Source of the DNA: Kryptolebias marmoratus
Taxonomy: Eukaryota; Chordata; Actinopteri; Cyprinodontiformes; Rivulidae
Direction of reading: 5' to 3'
DNA: 64,000 bases
NCBI RefSeq assembly: GCF_001649575.2
Contig: NC_051450.1
Span: 10,880,182-10,944,181, forward strand
Shown here: positions 48,161 to 60,600 of the stretch, in pieces
Position numbering within the stretch: position 1 is the stretch's first letter
How the letters are laid out: every line of letters starts with the position of its first letter
The notes under the pieces: model-generated
What the model was told of the DNA's origin: nothing
Database searches by the model: none
What the model saw: the letters and a program-made list of their open reading frames with translations, nothing else
Made by a program: the position numbers and the translations under genes

Positions 48161-51100
48161 CAGGCAACAGAATGCACAAAGATATAAGCAAAAACATTTT
48201 CACCTTCACATTTCAGCAGCAGGACTTTAATCTATGATTGAGTTATAGAATGGTTTATTTTAAATAATAAGAAAGTGTTTAATCCAGTTATTAGAGCAAT
48301 AACACAATGACTCAGTGTGTAAAAAAAAGCAGTTTTAACCCTTAATTCTGTTTTTGGACTTGATTTTTGTTATTTGGTACAAAGTGGTAATAGTTCCTGA
48401 ATCCTTTTTCTTGTTACTGTTTTCAGCCAAGCGTCAGATCTGATGAATTTAACTTTTAACTGGAGTTCAGGTAGATGATTGGAAAAAAAAACAAGCTATT
48501 GGTGTTTTGATAACTTGGTACAAGGACCAGTCTGGGACAAGCTAAACATGTAACCATCCTTTACCAAGTAAGGAACTTTAAAATGACAGCTTGACAACCC
48601 CATGTTGTATGATTTAATTTGTGTATACTTGAAAGAAATACACACAATATTTCCTCTGTTGCCACACCAGGCTTTTATTAAGCTTGGCTTGTATGCAATA
48701 TTATTTCAGAAGCCTTTACCATTTCAACTAATTCTAGACTTCAGGGGTGTCATTTTTACAAATAATGTAATTTAATTACAAAAATGTCAGAGACTGTAAA
48801 CAAACATAATAAGGTTTAACCTGACGGGAGCTGCAAATCCATTAGTCATTTTTATTGTGGCTTCACTACTCACAACTTATATAGTCAATTATTATTTAAA
48901 AATATTATTTTTCTATCAGGTTCTGTATCCCTTCTCCACATTTCCTCCTACATTTTAATTAATTAATTTATTTATTTTATTAAACCTCTAAACCCTTACA
49001 GTTTACCTACCAATTAACATATACAGAGTAAAAACACAGCTGCAGTAGCTTTTATTCTGATTTTTGCTTTGACAATAAATAGTATAGTTTATGCAGTGGT
49101 AGTGTTGCTTGTCAAAAGGAATATGTCCACTAATAATTATCTAACTTTGAAAGAGGAATGCATAAAATTTCAAGCAAATTATGTTTCTGGAGTCAATACT
49201 GATGTAATAAATTACTGAAACATTTGGCAATAAATATATAAAGATAAAAAACATATAACATTTTTAATTATTTGTAAACTAAAAATCTTTTTTTTATTAA
49301 TTAATTAGTATTTGAATTTTTCATTTGAAAATTTATATTTGAAATATTTTCTTTATCTCTCCGTTGTTTAGATTTAGGTTATACAATAATAATTTAAAAA
49401 AAAAAATCTTTATTAGCGGATTATTTATTTATTTATTTTATTTTGGAATCACAATTGTCATATTTCCAACAGTCTTTGAAGTGGACGCTTGTGAACACCA
49501 AATCTCGCGATAGCTAATCAAAAGGCTACTCAAATGTAACTGAAGGAATTTTAGCAGGGAGCCCTGCTAAGGTCCTGAACTCACCAACTGATTGGTTTAA
49601 AAAAATATAATAAAAATAGCAGGATTTATTTTATTTCCATTAGATAAATTTAGTATATAAAAAAATTAAATTCACATGATTTATATTTACTTTGGTCAAT
49701 TTTAAAGTAAGCAGCTTGATGGGCAAAAGCAAAACCTTTTCTGAACCTAAATGCTTTACGTTGCGACTAAAACTTCCTGTTTTGATGTGTTTGGTGTGAG
49801 GAAATGTCATGGTGTAGTCCATTTGTGTGTAAACATATGTAATCACTTTTATCCAGAAAACAAACAAACAGAGCAGAAACTCTCTCTACCAACATGCTGA
49901 TGCAGAGCTGTAGTCCTGTCCTTCTCATGCCCACTCACGGGGGGGAGAATATGCTGTTGGCAGCAGAAAGAGGGCGACGAGATGATGCAGCAAAAGTCAG
50001 GAGAAAGATATGATGAATTTAGATTTTCTCTATCAGCTGTTCTGAGCGGCTGCACGGATAAGAAAGGATCTGATAAACTGTTGCAGAGTGAGAAGTTATC
50101 AGCTTGTTTTTCACATGCATTTCAAGACTGAAGAGATTGTTGTCTGACCTTGACTTGTGTGTAAACTACGATGTGGACTGATACTGTTTAAAGTGATCAT
50201 TTCAATGTTTTCATTTAGTATTCATTAGGTGTAGGGACTTAGATTTTGAACATAAATGTAGACAGTCAGTTTGCAAATGTAGCACCTTCAATTCAAACAC
50301 TAGGGCTGCTGTTAATAAGAGCTTTTAGTAGGTATTATTGATACTTTGACAACAATCCCTTGTCAGCTTGATGTAAATTTAGTTATGCGGTCCTCTGCAA
50401 AATGCACCAACCAATCATGAGAAAGTTTATGAGGCAGGGACTTCAAAAGACCGGAGATAAACCTGGTTATTTATAGTTAACTGTAGATTATGTGGATCAA
50501 ATATTCAAGCCTTAAAATAAAGATGAGCTAGTGCTTAACTACACAATGACTTGATATCCAAAGCTGATTTTTGATCATCTCATTTTCAGTTTCAAGAGTT
50601 CTGTTGCTCTTCAAACTATTGGCTCCGAAGTGTAAATATCAGTATAGCCATGGGAAAGTAAAGTAAATCTTCCCTCGTAGCCCTGAGCCAAACTCTTCTG
50701 CAGAATCCCATAAGAAGAAAAAAAAAGAAAAGTTAGAAGCAGATGGCTGGTAGGCTTACACTGACGGGAGAGCAAAGACGTGGGAGGCAGGAGAAGCTGA
50801 ACGCAGCAAAGAAAACTCAAAAATACAGTCTTGTAAAACACTTGCTGGACTGAGCTTTTTTCAGGTGTTAGACTTTTCTCTTTTAGAAGCACCAATAATA
50901 AAGATTTCCAACTCTTTAACACCTAGAATATGTGGAGTATTTACTGGTTTGAAGGCTGTATCCGTCAACGTTAGGCCCATATTTGTGGGCATTTTAAGTT
51001 ATTTCTTTTACAATTTAAAAGCCTTTCATCAGTTCCCATTTACATTAACGCTAATGTGTGCATTGGAAACCAAAATAGAGGAGGCTGCATGGCAAAACAG

Positions 51101-51567
51101 CCTAAACTTCACCAGCCATCAGAGCGGTTAAGCCTTGTATGTTTATATGGGCATAACTAATCACACAGATCGTCTCCCACTCACCCGTGCCGTCTGTGCT
51201 GCAGCTTTAAGAGACAATTGTTTCACCATCCACAGTTGAACATAATCACCCTCGAGAGAAAAGTAAATTTAACACAAAGCACTGAGGTGACACCGTCTGG
51301 GACAAAGCTGCTACTGCAGTGTCCTCAACTCCAGTTAATGAAGAAATAGTGAAGCCCCTGCACAGATACTGTCCCTTTATGTACACATATTTAATGAAGA
51401 TGTGATGTTAAAGCTTAATGCAACTTTTTTTCTACTATAGTTTTATCATATACTGCATTATGTCTTGACTGTGGCAGGCCGAGAAAATATGACTATTAGT
51501 AATATTTGTAAACAAAATATATGATTTTTATTACCACCTGAACCAAATCATTTTAACCTAAAGACCA

Positions 51568-51898
51568 TCCATCCATTTTCTGTACCCGCTTCTCCATCGC
51601 TTCCTGGCCTGGGGCCTTTCTGGGTGGAGTTTACAAGTTCTCCCTGTGCATACATGGGTGTACTCCGGTTTCCTCCTTCAGACCAAAAACCAGCATGTTG
51701 GGTTAATTGGTGACTCTTAAATTGTCCATAGGTGTGAATGGTTGCTTGTTGTGTTTGTCTCTATGTGGCCCTGCCATGGACTTGTGACTTGTCCAGGGTG
51801 TCCCCCGCCTCTCGCACAGTGACTGCTGGGGATAGGAACCAGCTCCCAGCGACCCGGAATGGAGAAGCGGGTAAAGAAAATGGATGGATGGATATATA
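51568..51898. mobile_element. L2/V-SINE-type element flanked by inverted tail copies
   Basis: Starts ATCCATCCATTTTCTGTACC, runs through GGCCTTTCTGGGTGGAGTTT, GGTTAATTGGTGACTCTTAA and CCAGGGTGTCCCCCGCCTCT, and ends GGGTAAAGAAAATGGATGGA. The first and last ~32 bases are inverted copies. The body matches the same family as 20.79-21.07 kb, in plus orientation. Confidence 0.7.
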
Positions 51899-52740
51899 TA
51901 TATATATATATATATGTTTGATTCCAGTATTTTTCTCTTCTATTTGTGTCATCAGTGATCTGTTATGCTTTTTTTGTTTTTCTTTTTTTTTTTAATGCCT
52001 TGTAAACAGGCCTCCCTTCTATGTAGGATATTGTGATGCGCAAAATAGTTTTGTTCACATTATTTGATTTAGCAGATATTACAAAAAAATAGATGAGATT
52101 TTAAAAAGTCTGGAACCAATACTTTTTAGAAAATACGTCAGTCGCTTCAAAAGTTGGCGTACTAACAAAATTTACATTTTAAATTGATCAAATAAGAACT
52201 TGGATAGTTTATACACTCTCACAAAAGTTATATATATAATATAATGTGAGACCACAATTAATTAAATCCTTTTACCATCCCACTTTTATCATAATAAGAA
52301 GTAACAGTGAAAGTGATACAGTGGAAAATATAGCAAGGTTAATATTTGATCTAAAAAAGATCAGCCAAAAACCTAATTAGTCCTAAAATGCATGCTTATC
52401 TAAACTCTTTAAAAAAGATGTTTCCTCTAATAAATTTTGCATTACATAAATTTTAAGTACCAAAAAAAAAAATCCCTGCAGGAAGTGCCTCAGTCTGCAT
52501 TGTACTGAATTGCCGCCCTTAAAATCATCTTTATTGTCATTGTCTAGCTCATATAATATATAAATATATACAACTCAATTAGCTACAAACAAAATAGATT
52601 TTTTAATAGTTTTTAATTCATGAATAAAGTTAGATTGTTAAGATTAGCTTTTTTTTTTAATTTAATAATTTATTTGTTCCTTTTTCAACAGCACACTTCC
52701 TGCAAAGTACCAAAAACCCGCCAAAACAGAAAGTTTGCGT

Positions 52741-52871
52741 GTTTACGTGATGACGTCAGTCACTACTGAGACGTCGCGCTGCGCAGCCCAATAAGAAGAA
52801 ACAGGAAATCGTTCATGCTGCAAATCACTGGAAGACAGGTTGTGTTCGGAGTGAAAGAGGGCGTTGTTAAG
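52741..52871 (+). promoter_or_regulatory. tfrc: TFRC promoter and non-coding first exon
   Basis: A small CpG-rich patch holds a perfect CRE palindrome TGACGTCA (52751-52758), a second ACGTCG motif and a CCAAT box (52788-52792). It is followed by a likely non-coding exon 1 ending at 52871 in TTAAG|gtgaag. Mammalian TFRC promoters also carry a CRE/AP-1-like site and a non-coding 5' portion. The exact start site is inferred. Confidence 0.6.
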
Positions 52872-54316
52872 GTGAAGTAAATCATTTTTTTTAATTACAT
52901 CGCTTATGTGTACGTTAATGCATTTATTACAACCCCTGTTGTTTATTTTTCCGTACTTCGCTTTATATAACTCATCCTCCCTCCGTTTGACCGAACGGTC
53001 GTGATCCGGGAGGAAGTGCCGTACAGTTGATGCTCAGCTCGAGATCACATCCCACCATGTTTTCGGCTGCAAATTATCGCTGGTCCTCCATTAAGTAACA
53101 ACGTTTCGCTGTTAGTCTTAAAGATTTTTATTGTTTTAGCCTCGTAATTTTGTTAGCAATTATGACTTATTGGACTATCTTGTCTTTAACTGCGAATAAC
53201 CCTTATGGGGGGGAACAAAAAACGAACAAATAACCCCCAAAGCCTGTCAGTCGTAAACTGAGCCAAAGGTTGAGTCATGACACTGCAGCCTGCTGAAATA
53301 AGTCCTCCACATTTATGTGTTTCACTGTAAACTTTTCATCTCATACAAAGTGCTGACCATTTAATTAAATTTATCTATGTATTCATTTTTTAAAATCATG
53401 ATAAAAAGGCAACTAAAAGGGGTTAGCTGGACATTTGCTGTGTTTAAACTTTAGTTACTCATTTTAATCTAATCCTTTTATTTCTCATTCTTGTTTATTT
53501 CTTGTACAGGTAGTGAAGCTTTAAAGGCAGCATCCATTGCAGGACTGTAGTTTTCTGCAGGCAGCACCTCCTAGATGAGCCGAAATAGGCTAAATTAAGC
53601 ATAATTTAGATTTGGATGTCTGATGAGAAGCGCAGGGCTTTAGGTTTTGATACCAGGTAATCTTTATTTAGATGTTTGTTTCAGATGTTTCCTGCATCTG
53701 TTCAGGAAGGAAGACACCCAGTGCTAATTGTAGGTGTTGCGCCAGCCGAGATCTATGAGGAAGCAGACACACCTGAGAGAAAAAGGAGAACGTGTGGTTT
53801 TGTCAGTTAAACGACATTTCCTTAAGTCACCTCGTGGCAGTATTTGTTAAATCAACAACTGATAACATGGATCTGGAAAGTTTTGTTATGTGCAAACACT
53901 GGATGAGGGTAATCATAGGACATTGTGTCAAATGAAGGTCGAGTCTGGTTTTTGATCGCAAATGAGGCTTTTCCATCAAAGAAGGAACCCGTTTTGGAGA
54001 TTTTAATGTGATTTCAGCCAGCCGTGCAGAACATAACGGCAAATATTTAATTTTATTGAGGCAGTGATGGATTTATTTCGGGTCTGGAGCTGATTTCATT
54101 TCAAACATCAAAGTCAGTCCGTTCTCATTAATGCAGCACTGCATTTGCTCCACTGGTACAGAAGCAGCACGTGTCATTCACCATCTTTATCCAGTGTTTG
54201 AGCAGCACGGGATGAAGCTGAAAATATACCTGGGGGGAAAAAAAGAAAACGTTAAGCTAGGTTAATCCTGTATACAATTCATTGAGGATATAATCCATAT
54301 GCAGAGGACTGTGTTT

Positions 54317-54336
54317 AAAAAAAAAAAAAAATAATA

Positions 54337-54423
<87 letters not shown>
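54317..54423. repeat. A-rich / (TA)34 / T-rich palindromic tract
   Basis: An A-run, about 34 TA units and a T-run in TFRC intron 2. The whole can fold on itself. Confidence 0.95.
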
Positions 54424-54608
54424 CCTCTGTAGTATGTTCCATTTCCCTTCCTGCCTCAGGAAATGCCTGAGTTTACAGAGAAGCCCCACCCTTCATTTAG
54501 TAGAAAAGCTGCTCTGATTCACCTCACGTACACACCACCACCCTAACTGCCTTGTTGTCACCCGTCCTGTGCCTGTTTGTGACTTCATCTTTGTCTTCTA
54601 TTCTCCAG

Positions 54609-54657
54609 ATCAGCAACAGCAATGATGGACCGAATAAGGTCGGCTTTCAACGGCATG
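54609..54657 (+). CDS. tfrc: TFRC exon 2: start codon exon (residues 1-12)
   Basis: Acceptor ttctccag|ATCAGC and donor ATG|gtgagt. ATG at 54622 begins [12 protein letters not shown]; human TFRC likewise starts MMDQARSAF. The first 13 bases are 5' UTR. Confidence 0.94.
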
Positions 54658-57600
54658 GTGAGTGTTATTTCCTTTAAAAAAAAAAAAAAAAAAAGAAACT
54701 GCAGTTCATGACTTTCACTTTCATGTTAATTTACCGCCTTTAGCGAGGTTTTTGCCTGCGTACACACGTGTCTGTCTGTTGGCAAAATATGTCATCATTG
54801 ACTGGATGGGTTTTTAATGAAACTCTATCTCCTCCAGATGACGAGTGAGCGGTACAGCAGGTTCACCCTGCACCCGGGGGAGAACGGGGAGCGGCACGCC
54901 GAGGTCAACCTGTCCGACGACGCCACAGAGATGGAGGCGCATGGCTCGCCGAGCTTCAGGCCAGCTCCTCATCGTCAGAGCAGACGTACCGTTGTCTTTG
55001 TAATCCTCGGAGTCCTGCTGATATTTATTTTTGGTTAGTTTCATTTCCATTTTCACATCTATTAGTGCTGAAAGAACAATGTGTTCCTTTATAGGCTAAC
55101 ATACCATTTTATTTTCTGCACTTAAACACTAAAAAGGTCAAAATGTTAAACTCAAACTAATGTTGGAGAATTTTGTTATTAGTGGGGGTTTGTGGAAAAT
55201 CAGCATAGTTTTCACATTTGGTGCAGTTTAATATTCTTATATTTATCTATGAGAAAGGGTAAGCAATTATTCTCTACTCTAAACTGTGACTTTCAGATTT
55301 ATTTTGAAAATAATCTAAAAATTGCCATACATAAAAAAACATTCTAATGATCACAGGTATAGACCAGATTTGAGATTTACTAATGTTAAAAAGCCAAAGT
55401 GTCAAAACCTCTATTTTAATGTCAAACCATTTCTTTGGTTTAAATTATTATTAAGATGGTATATTTAAATAGTTATGTTGCACTTCTCCTTCTCGACCTG
55501 TTTCTGCCAGCTGTCACCTGTGTGTGGCTTAAAGAGGGGAATTTCCTTAGTTTCCTTTCTTTTTTCTTTTTTTTTTAAGTAGCTATTTGTGTTCTTTTTG
55601 CTACCTGAAAGGATATCAGATCTATCAGAGTTCATCACTCGTTCGTCTTTTTGAAGTAACAAATCCTGTTTTTCTTTTAAAAACAAACGTTTCGCCACAT
55701 GCTACAAAAGTTAGCATGAAATAAACGGCCTCTTTCAGGCTTTTTAATGAGGCTAGTAAACCAGATAATATTAGTTTGTCCTTTTCCCCAACAATGCTTT
55801 ACAAAAAGGGGGATTACAAGAAAAAAATAGTAATATTTTACACAAAAAAGTGTTTACTTTAAAACCAAAACTGAATTTAGCTAATCTGCATTTAGGTCCT
55901 CTATCTTTGTGTACAGTGTTGTTTTATAACAGCTTGTAATTTAATTTTTAGTATATAAAATACTTGACCATGACTTTATATAGTTTGACTATCAACACAT
56001 TTGCATTTGTTTATCTATATCAGAATTAAAAGAAGTATGAATATTTTATTATATATATCTATGATATTGTGCTCAGGAGCCAGAATTGTTCTTTGTAGAC
56101 TCTGGAGGATCAGATATTTGATTTAGGGGGTGATGATAATGATGAATTTATAACAAATTTAGACCTAATTAGGCCTGCTTACTAATATATTGTATATAAT
56201 CAAATTTAAGTATATATTCTATTTATTCCAGTCATATTTGTCTGTCGTGTCACACTCTTAATACCCTAAAATGCAACGTTAACCTGGAAAACTGCGGCTT
56301 TGATAAATCTGGGCAAGATGGCAACCCCAAACACTCTTTTGAAAATGCAGTTATATTGTCAGAGTCTTAATCCGACCAATGTCTAATGAAACGGTGAGAC
56401 TGAGTAGCAGTTACAGGACATTCTAGGTTAATTTCTGCTCTTTTTGCTGGCCGTGCAGTGCATCTCTTTATCATCTTGTTCACTGTGACAACCACATGTC
56501 TGTTGAAATCACTCCTTGCGCGGATGAACTGACACAAAACAGCGTGGACAAATGTCAGGTTTTGTGCAATTTTGTTTCAAAACTGAAAAGGCATTCAGAA
56601 AATGTTGCAACTTGTAAAGTCCAGCGCTTGTGTGGGAAGTCTGACTGTTCAGACAGCTGGGAAATTTTTTTTTCTATTTGTGCTAACATTGCAAGTTAGT
56701 TTCTTTTCATTAGTCCATTTATTAGGCCTAAGAAGGCAGTGAAAAGCAACTAGTTGTTGTAAAATGAATGTACTATTTGAGGCACCATGTGGCTCAGGGC
56801 TGTTGTTATAACAGATAGATGAGCTCCTTTAAAATCATCTAACAGGGAACTAATGATTCCCCTGTCTGGACTGTGTCCCCTCCAGGCTACCTGGTGGGTT
56901 ACATCAGCCACCACAAACCTCGTGCGGAGTCGAGCTGCGAGCAGAAGACGGATAATCCAGTGGACAGGATGAATGCGTCGACAGTGTGGCCCGTACCGCC
57001 TCCAGATGCCCAGCCGACCTGGCAGGATGTCACTCAGCTCCTCGCAGACAAACTCACCAGTCAGGCCTTTGAAGAAGCTCTTAGGTATGCTCATTGTGTG
57101 CACACCTTCACACTACTACCAGCTCGCGTGACCTCATATCTGCTCCTGGATCTGAGAGAACACATCTTGCTTTGTAAACACAAACACTCAATCGAGTCCG
57201 CTGCCAGATTATTAATCATGAGTAAATGACTGCCCGGAAGAATGAGCAGGTTTGTTATTTTTACTTTGTAGTTGAGGAGGAAGAGGTAACATCTGAATAA
57301 GATGAAAGAGGTTGAGAGCATTCTTAATGTTTTACGGGAAGATCACAGCGAAACATGTCCATTATGTGTAAAGGAAGATGTCGAAACAAAGGGTTTAAAA
57401 AAATAACAAACATGGTTTCATGGTTCCTTTTATTTATGTATTCATTCAAAAATGGTGAACGAGACAAAGTCTTCTATTGTCTTCAAAAATGCTTTAAAGA
57501 TAATATCAGAAGATTTTTCTCTTTTTCACAAGTTGATTTAATTTACTGTAATCCTAATGTGACAATTTGATCAAAATGAAACCTAAGCTTTTTTATATTT

Positions 57601-60600
57601 GCTGTCATTTCAGGCAGTTTTTTGCAGCCAATATTTGGGGTGAGGTTATTCAAACCCTTTACTCCACTTTTCCTTTTAGCTCTGTTAGTCAAATTTTATT
57701 ATGGTATTAACATGAATTACCTCTAAAGGAAACCTTGACAGTTTTCAATAGCAGCCATGGCAAATTAAACCAAAACTAACAGTCCACACTTAACTTTCTG
57801 TACATCACACCATTCAGTGAGACTTTATTGTCCACAGTTAATCTCCTCATTGTTTTCACTGGGTGTTAAATTCCTCTTATTGTAAACCACTAACAATAAG
57901 AAAAGCACACAAAGTCCTGTCTAGAATGGTGGAACCTGAAGCTGGGAAGTTATTTCATCTCTCTGCAGGGATTTTGATCTTCCCAAGCGCTCAGCAGGAA
58001 GTGGAGAAGACATAAGTCTGGCAAACAGCATCTTTAATACATTCAAAAACCTGGAAATGGATCCTTGGACAGACCGCCACTACGTTCAGCTGCAAACGCC
58101 AGACAGGTTGGTACTGTGGTCTGGTTTCCGTTACAGAGAACTTTTGACAGAATTCCTTCATCATTTATGAACTTGACACCCCGCAGTCTTCATCATGTTC
58201 TTATTGATGGGAGATCGAGTCATGCTTTGCTTTGAATCGCCTTTAAAGTTTTACATGATAAAGGAATGCAATTAAACCAACTTACTTTGTAGCCAAATAT
58301 GCATAAAAATAACAATTTGAAAGAAAATGGATTAATGGTTTTACTCTCTTCTTTTCAGCAACCGTCCAAATTCTGTCAAGTTTGGTTCAGATGACTTTAA
58401 ACCTAAAGGGTATTTAGCCTACAGTGCTCCTGGCAGAGTTCAGGTGAGTCAGAAAATAAAGAAACGTCTTCAAATTTGCTTAACAGAAGCTATTTTCGCA
58501 ACTAAAAGACTAAAAAAAAACTTGGTACAGTTTGTGTGACACAAATATGTTTGAAGAATTACAGTAATGAACTTGGGAGCTCTTAGCTCTGAGTTATCAG
58601 ATCAAAAATGTTTTCTATGAGTGCACATTAACAGCAATACATATTTTTAATGGAGGGTCTCTCGCAAAGGTTTATGTTCACACCCATTAAAAATCTGGGG
58701 AAATTTTCTATCTTCAAAGGGCGGCGTTTTGATCTTGCGTGTCCTCGCATGGTCTCTGATTTGTGTTCATGTTCGTCTCCGTAGGGCCGACTGGTGTATG
58801 GAAGCTACGGTCGTCAAGAGGATTTGGAGTTGGTACAGAAGAGCATCGACCTGACTGGCTCTGTGCTGCTGCTTCGAGCTGGAAAGATTAGTTTTGCTCA
58901 GCAGGTGTGTGTGTTTGTGGGCTTATGTTGTCAGGGCAAAAAAGGATTACGCTGTATAAGGAAGAGAAAATGTGTTGCTGAGAAAATACGACAATACAGG
59001 AAAAAGTTTCCAGTTCCTTAATGGGGTTTGGCAAGGAACCAAAAGCTTGTTTTGTGTGTCTGATTACGCCCGTTCAGGTGGACAACGCTGCCAAAAAAGG
59101 AGCCGCTGGTGTTCTAATCTACCTTGATCCTCAAGATTACAAACTTGTTGCAAACACAGAACTTTATGGACATGTGAGTTTGTAACATGTTAACTCGAAT
59201 AAACCTAACGGTCAAGAAAGCAGAGATTTAAAATTTCTTTTTTTGTTTTTTTTTTTTTTCACCCCAGGTCCATCTGGGCTCAGGTGACCCCTACACCCCT
59301 GGGTTCCCCTCCTTCAATCACACCCAGTTTGCACAAACAAACTCATCTGGTCTCCCTAAAATCCCAGCTCAGACCATCACCGCCAGCAGGGCTGCAGCTC
59401 TTCTACAGTAAGATTTCTTACACGCACAAAAAAAACCCCAAAAAAAACAAGCTTTTTGCTGATTAATACAAAGTCAAACATTAGCCGTTTGCAACCATAA
59501 AAACACTCCATCTGATGCTTGCAGGAGAATCGGTGGCCCTGACGCAAGCAACAGTTTTAAAGGGGAGCTCCAGTCCGTGTCCTACAAGCTGGGAGGCGTT
59601 GAGAACGTCACTGTTGAGGTGAACAACGTGTTGGTCAACAAGGAGCTCCACAACGTGTTCGGAGTGATCAAAGGATTCACTGATCCTGGTACAGCTAACA
59701 TTATTTGTGTGGGGGCATTATTATATTTCTAAAACTGAAAATGTGTTGTGCTGAGAGAGTTTTTTTGCATGAAACGGCAGATCGTTATGTTGTACTGGGA
59801 GCGCAGAGAGATGCCTGGGGAAAAGGTTTTGCCAAGGCCACCGTCGGCACCTCTGTGCTAATGGAGCTGGCCACGGCCTTCCACAAGATGGTGGAGGAAG
59901 GTAAGAAATTATCTAAATCTACGCCACGACACTAATTTACTTTTTACTGTTACAGAATTCCGTGAAATGAGTGTAGATTTGATCAAAAAAACCAAAATGT
60001 TCTTCTCCTGCAAGGAAGAGCCTAATCTGCCAAGTCTCTGATCGCTTCTCCACCTTTGGAAAAATTTGCAGTTGATGTGGAAGTTTTTCGTTTCTTTAGA
60101 TGGTTTTCGACCCAGAAGAAGCTTGGTGTTCGCCAGCTGGAGTGCTGGAGAGTACGGAAGTGTTGGAGCCACGGAGTGGTTGGAGGTAAATATTGCACAT
60201 ATGAGGGGAAAAAAGGGGAAAAATGGTTAAGTGCTTAAAAAAATGTCTGTTTTCAGGGTTACATGTCCTCGATTGACAAAAGTGTCTTCACCTACATAAG
60301 TCTGGATGGAGTAGTAATGGGTATATACAACACACACTCATATATTCATATATTTGTTTAAAAAAATAAAGTCAGGTGATTAAGTGTATGCGTCTGATAG
60401 GTCGCGGGAGCTTCATAGCCTCAGCCAGTCCGCTGCTCAACGGTCTCATTGAAAGCACGATGAAAGAGGTAAAACACAACTTGGTAGTGACCCGACTAGT
60501 GTGGGAACAAGCTCGGGCTGCACTGATTGCAACTTTTTTGTTTTTTTCTTGCAGGTGAAAATGCCTGTCGGTTCTGATACAATGTACAAGACGATGGGAG

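Larger units (their letters stand above)
47261..52740. other. Intergenic region between divergent SH3KBP1 and TFRC
   Basis: About 5.5 kb, mostly AT-rich, with no supported exon on either strand. It contains a tandem copy of the approximately 290-bp repeat family (47.64-48.16 kb) and an L2/V-SINE-type fold-back element (51.57-51.90 kb) followed by a short (TA)n run. The rest shows no recognisable structure. Confidence 0.6.

Noticed and set aside
54257..54489. Minus-strand Tyr-Ile repeat ORFs
   Set aside because: Translation of the (TA)n tract in TFRC intron 2.
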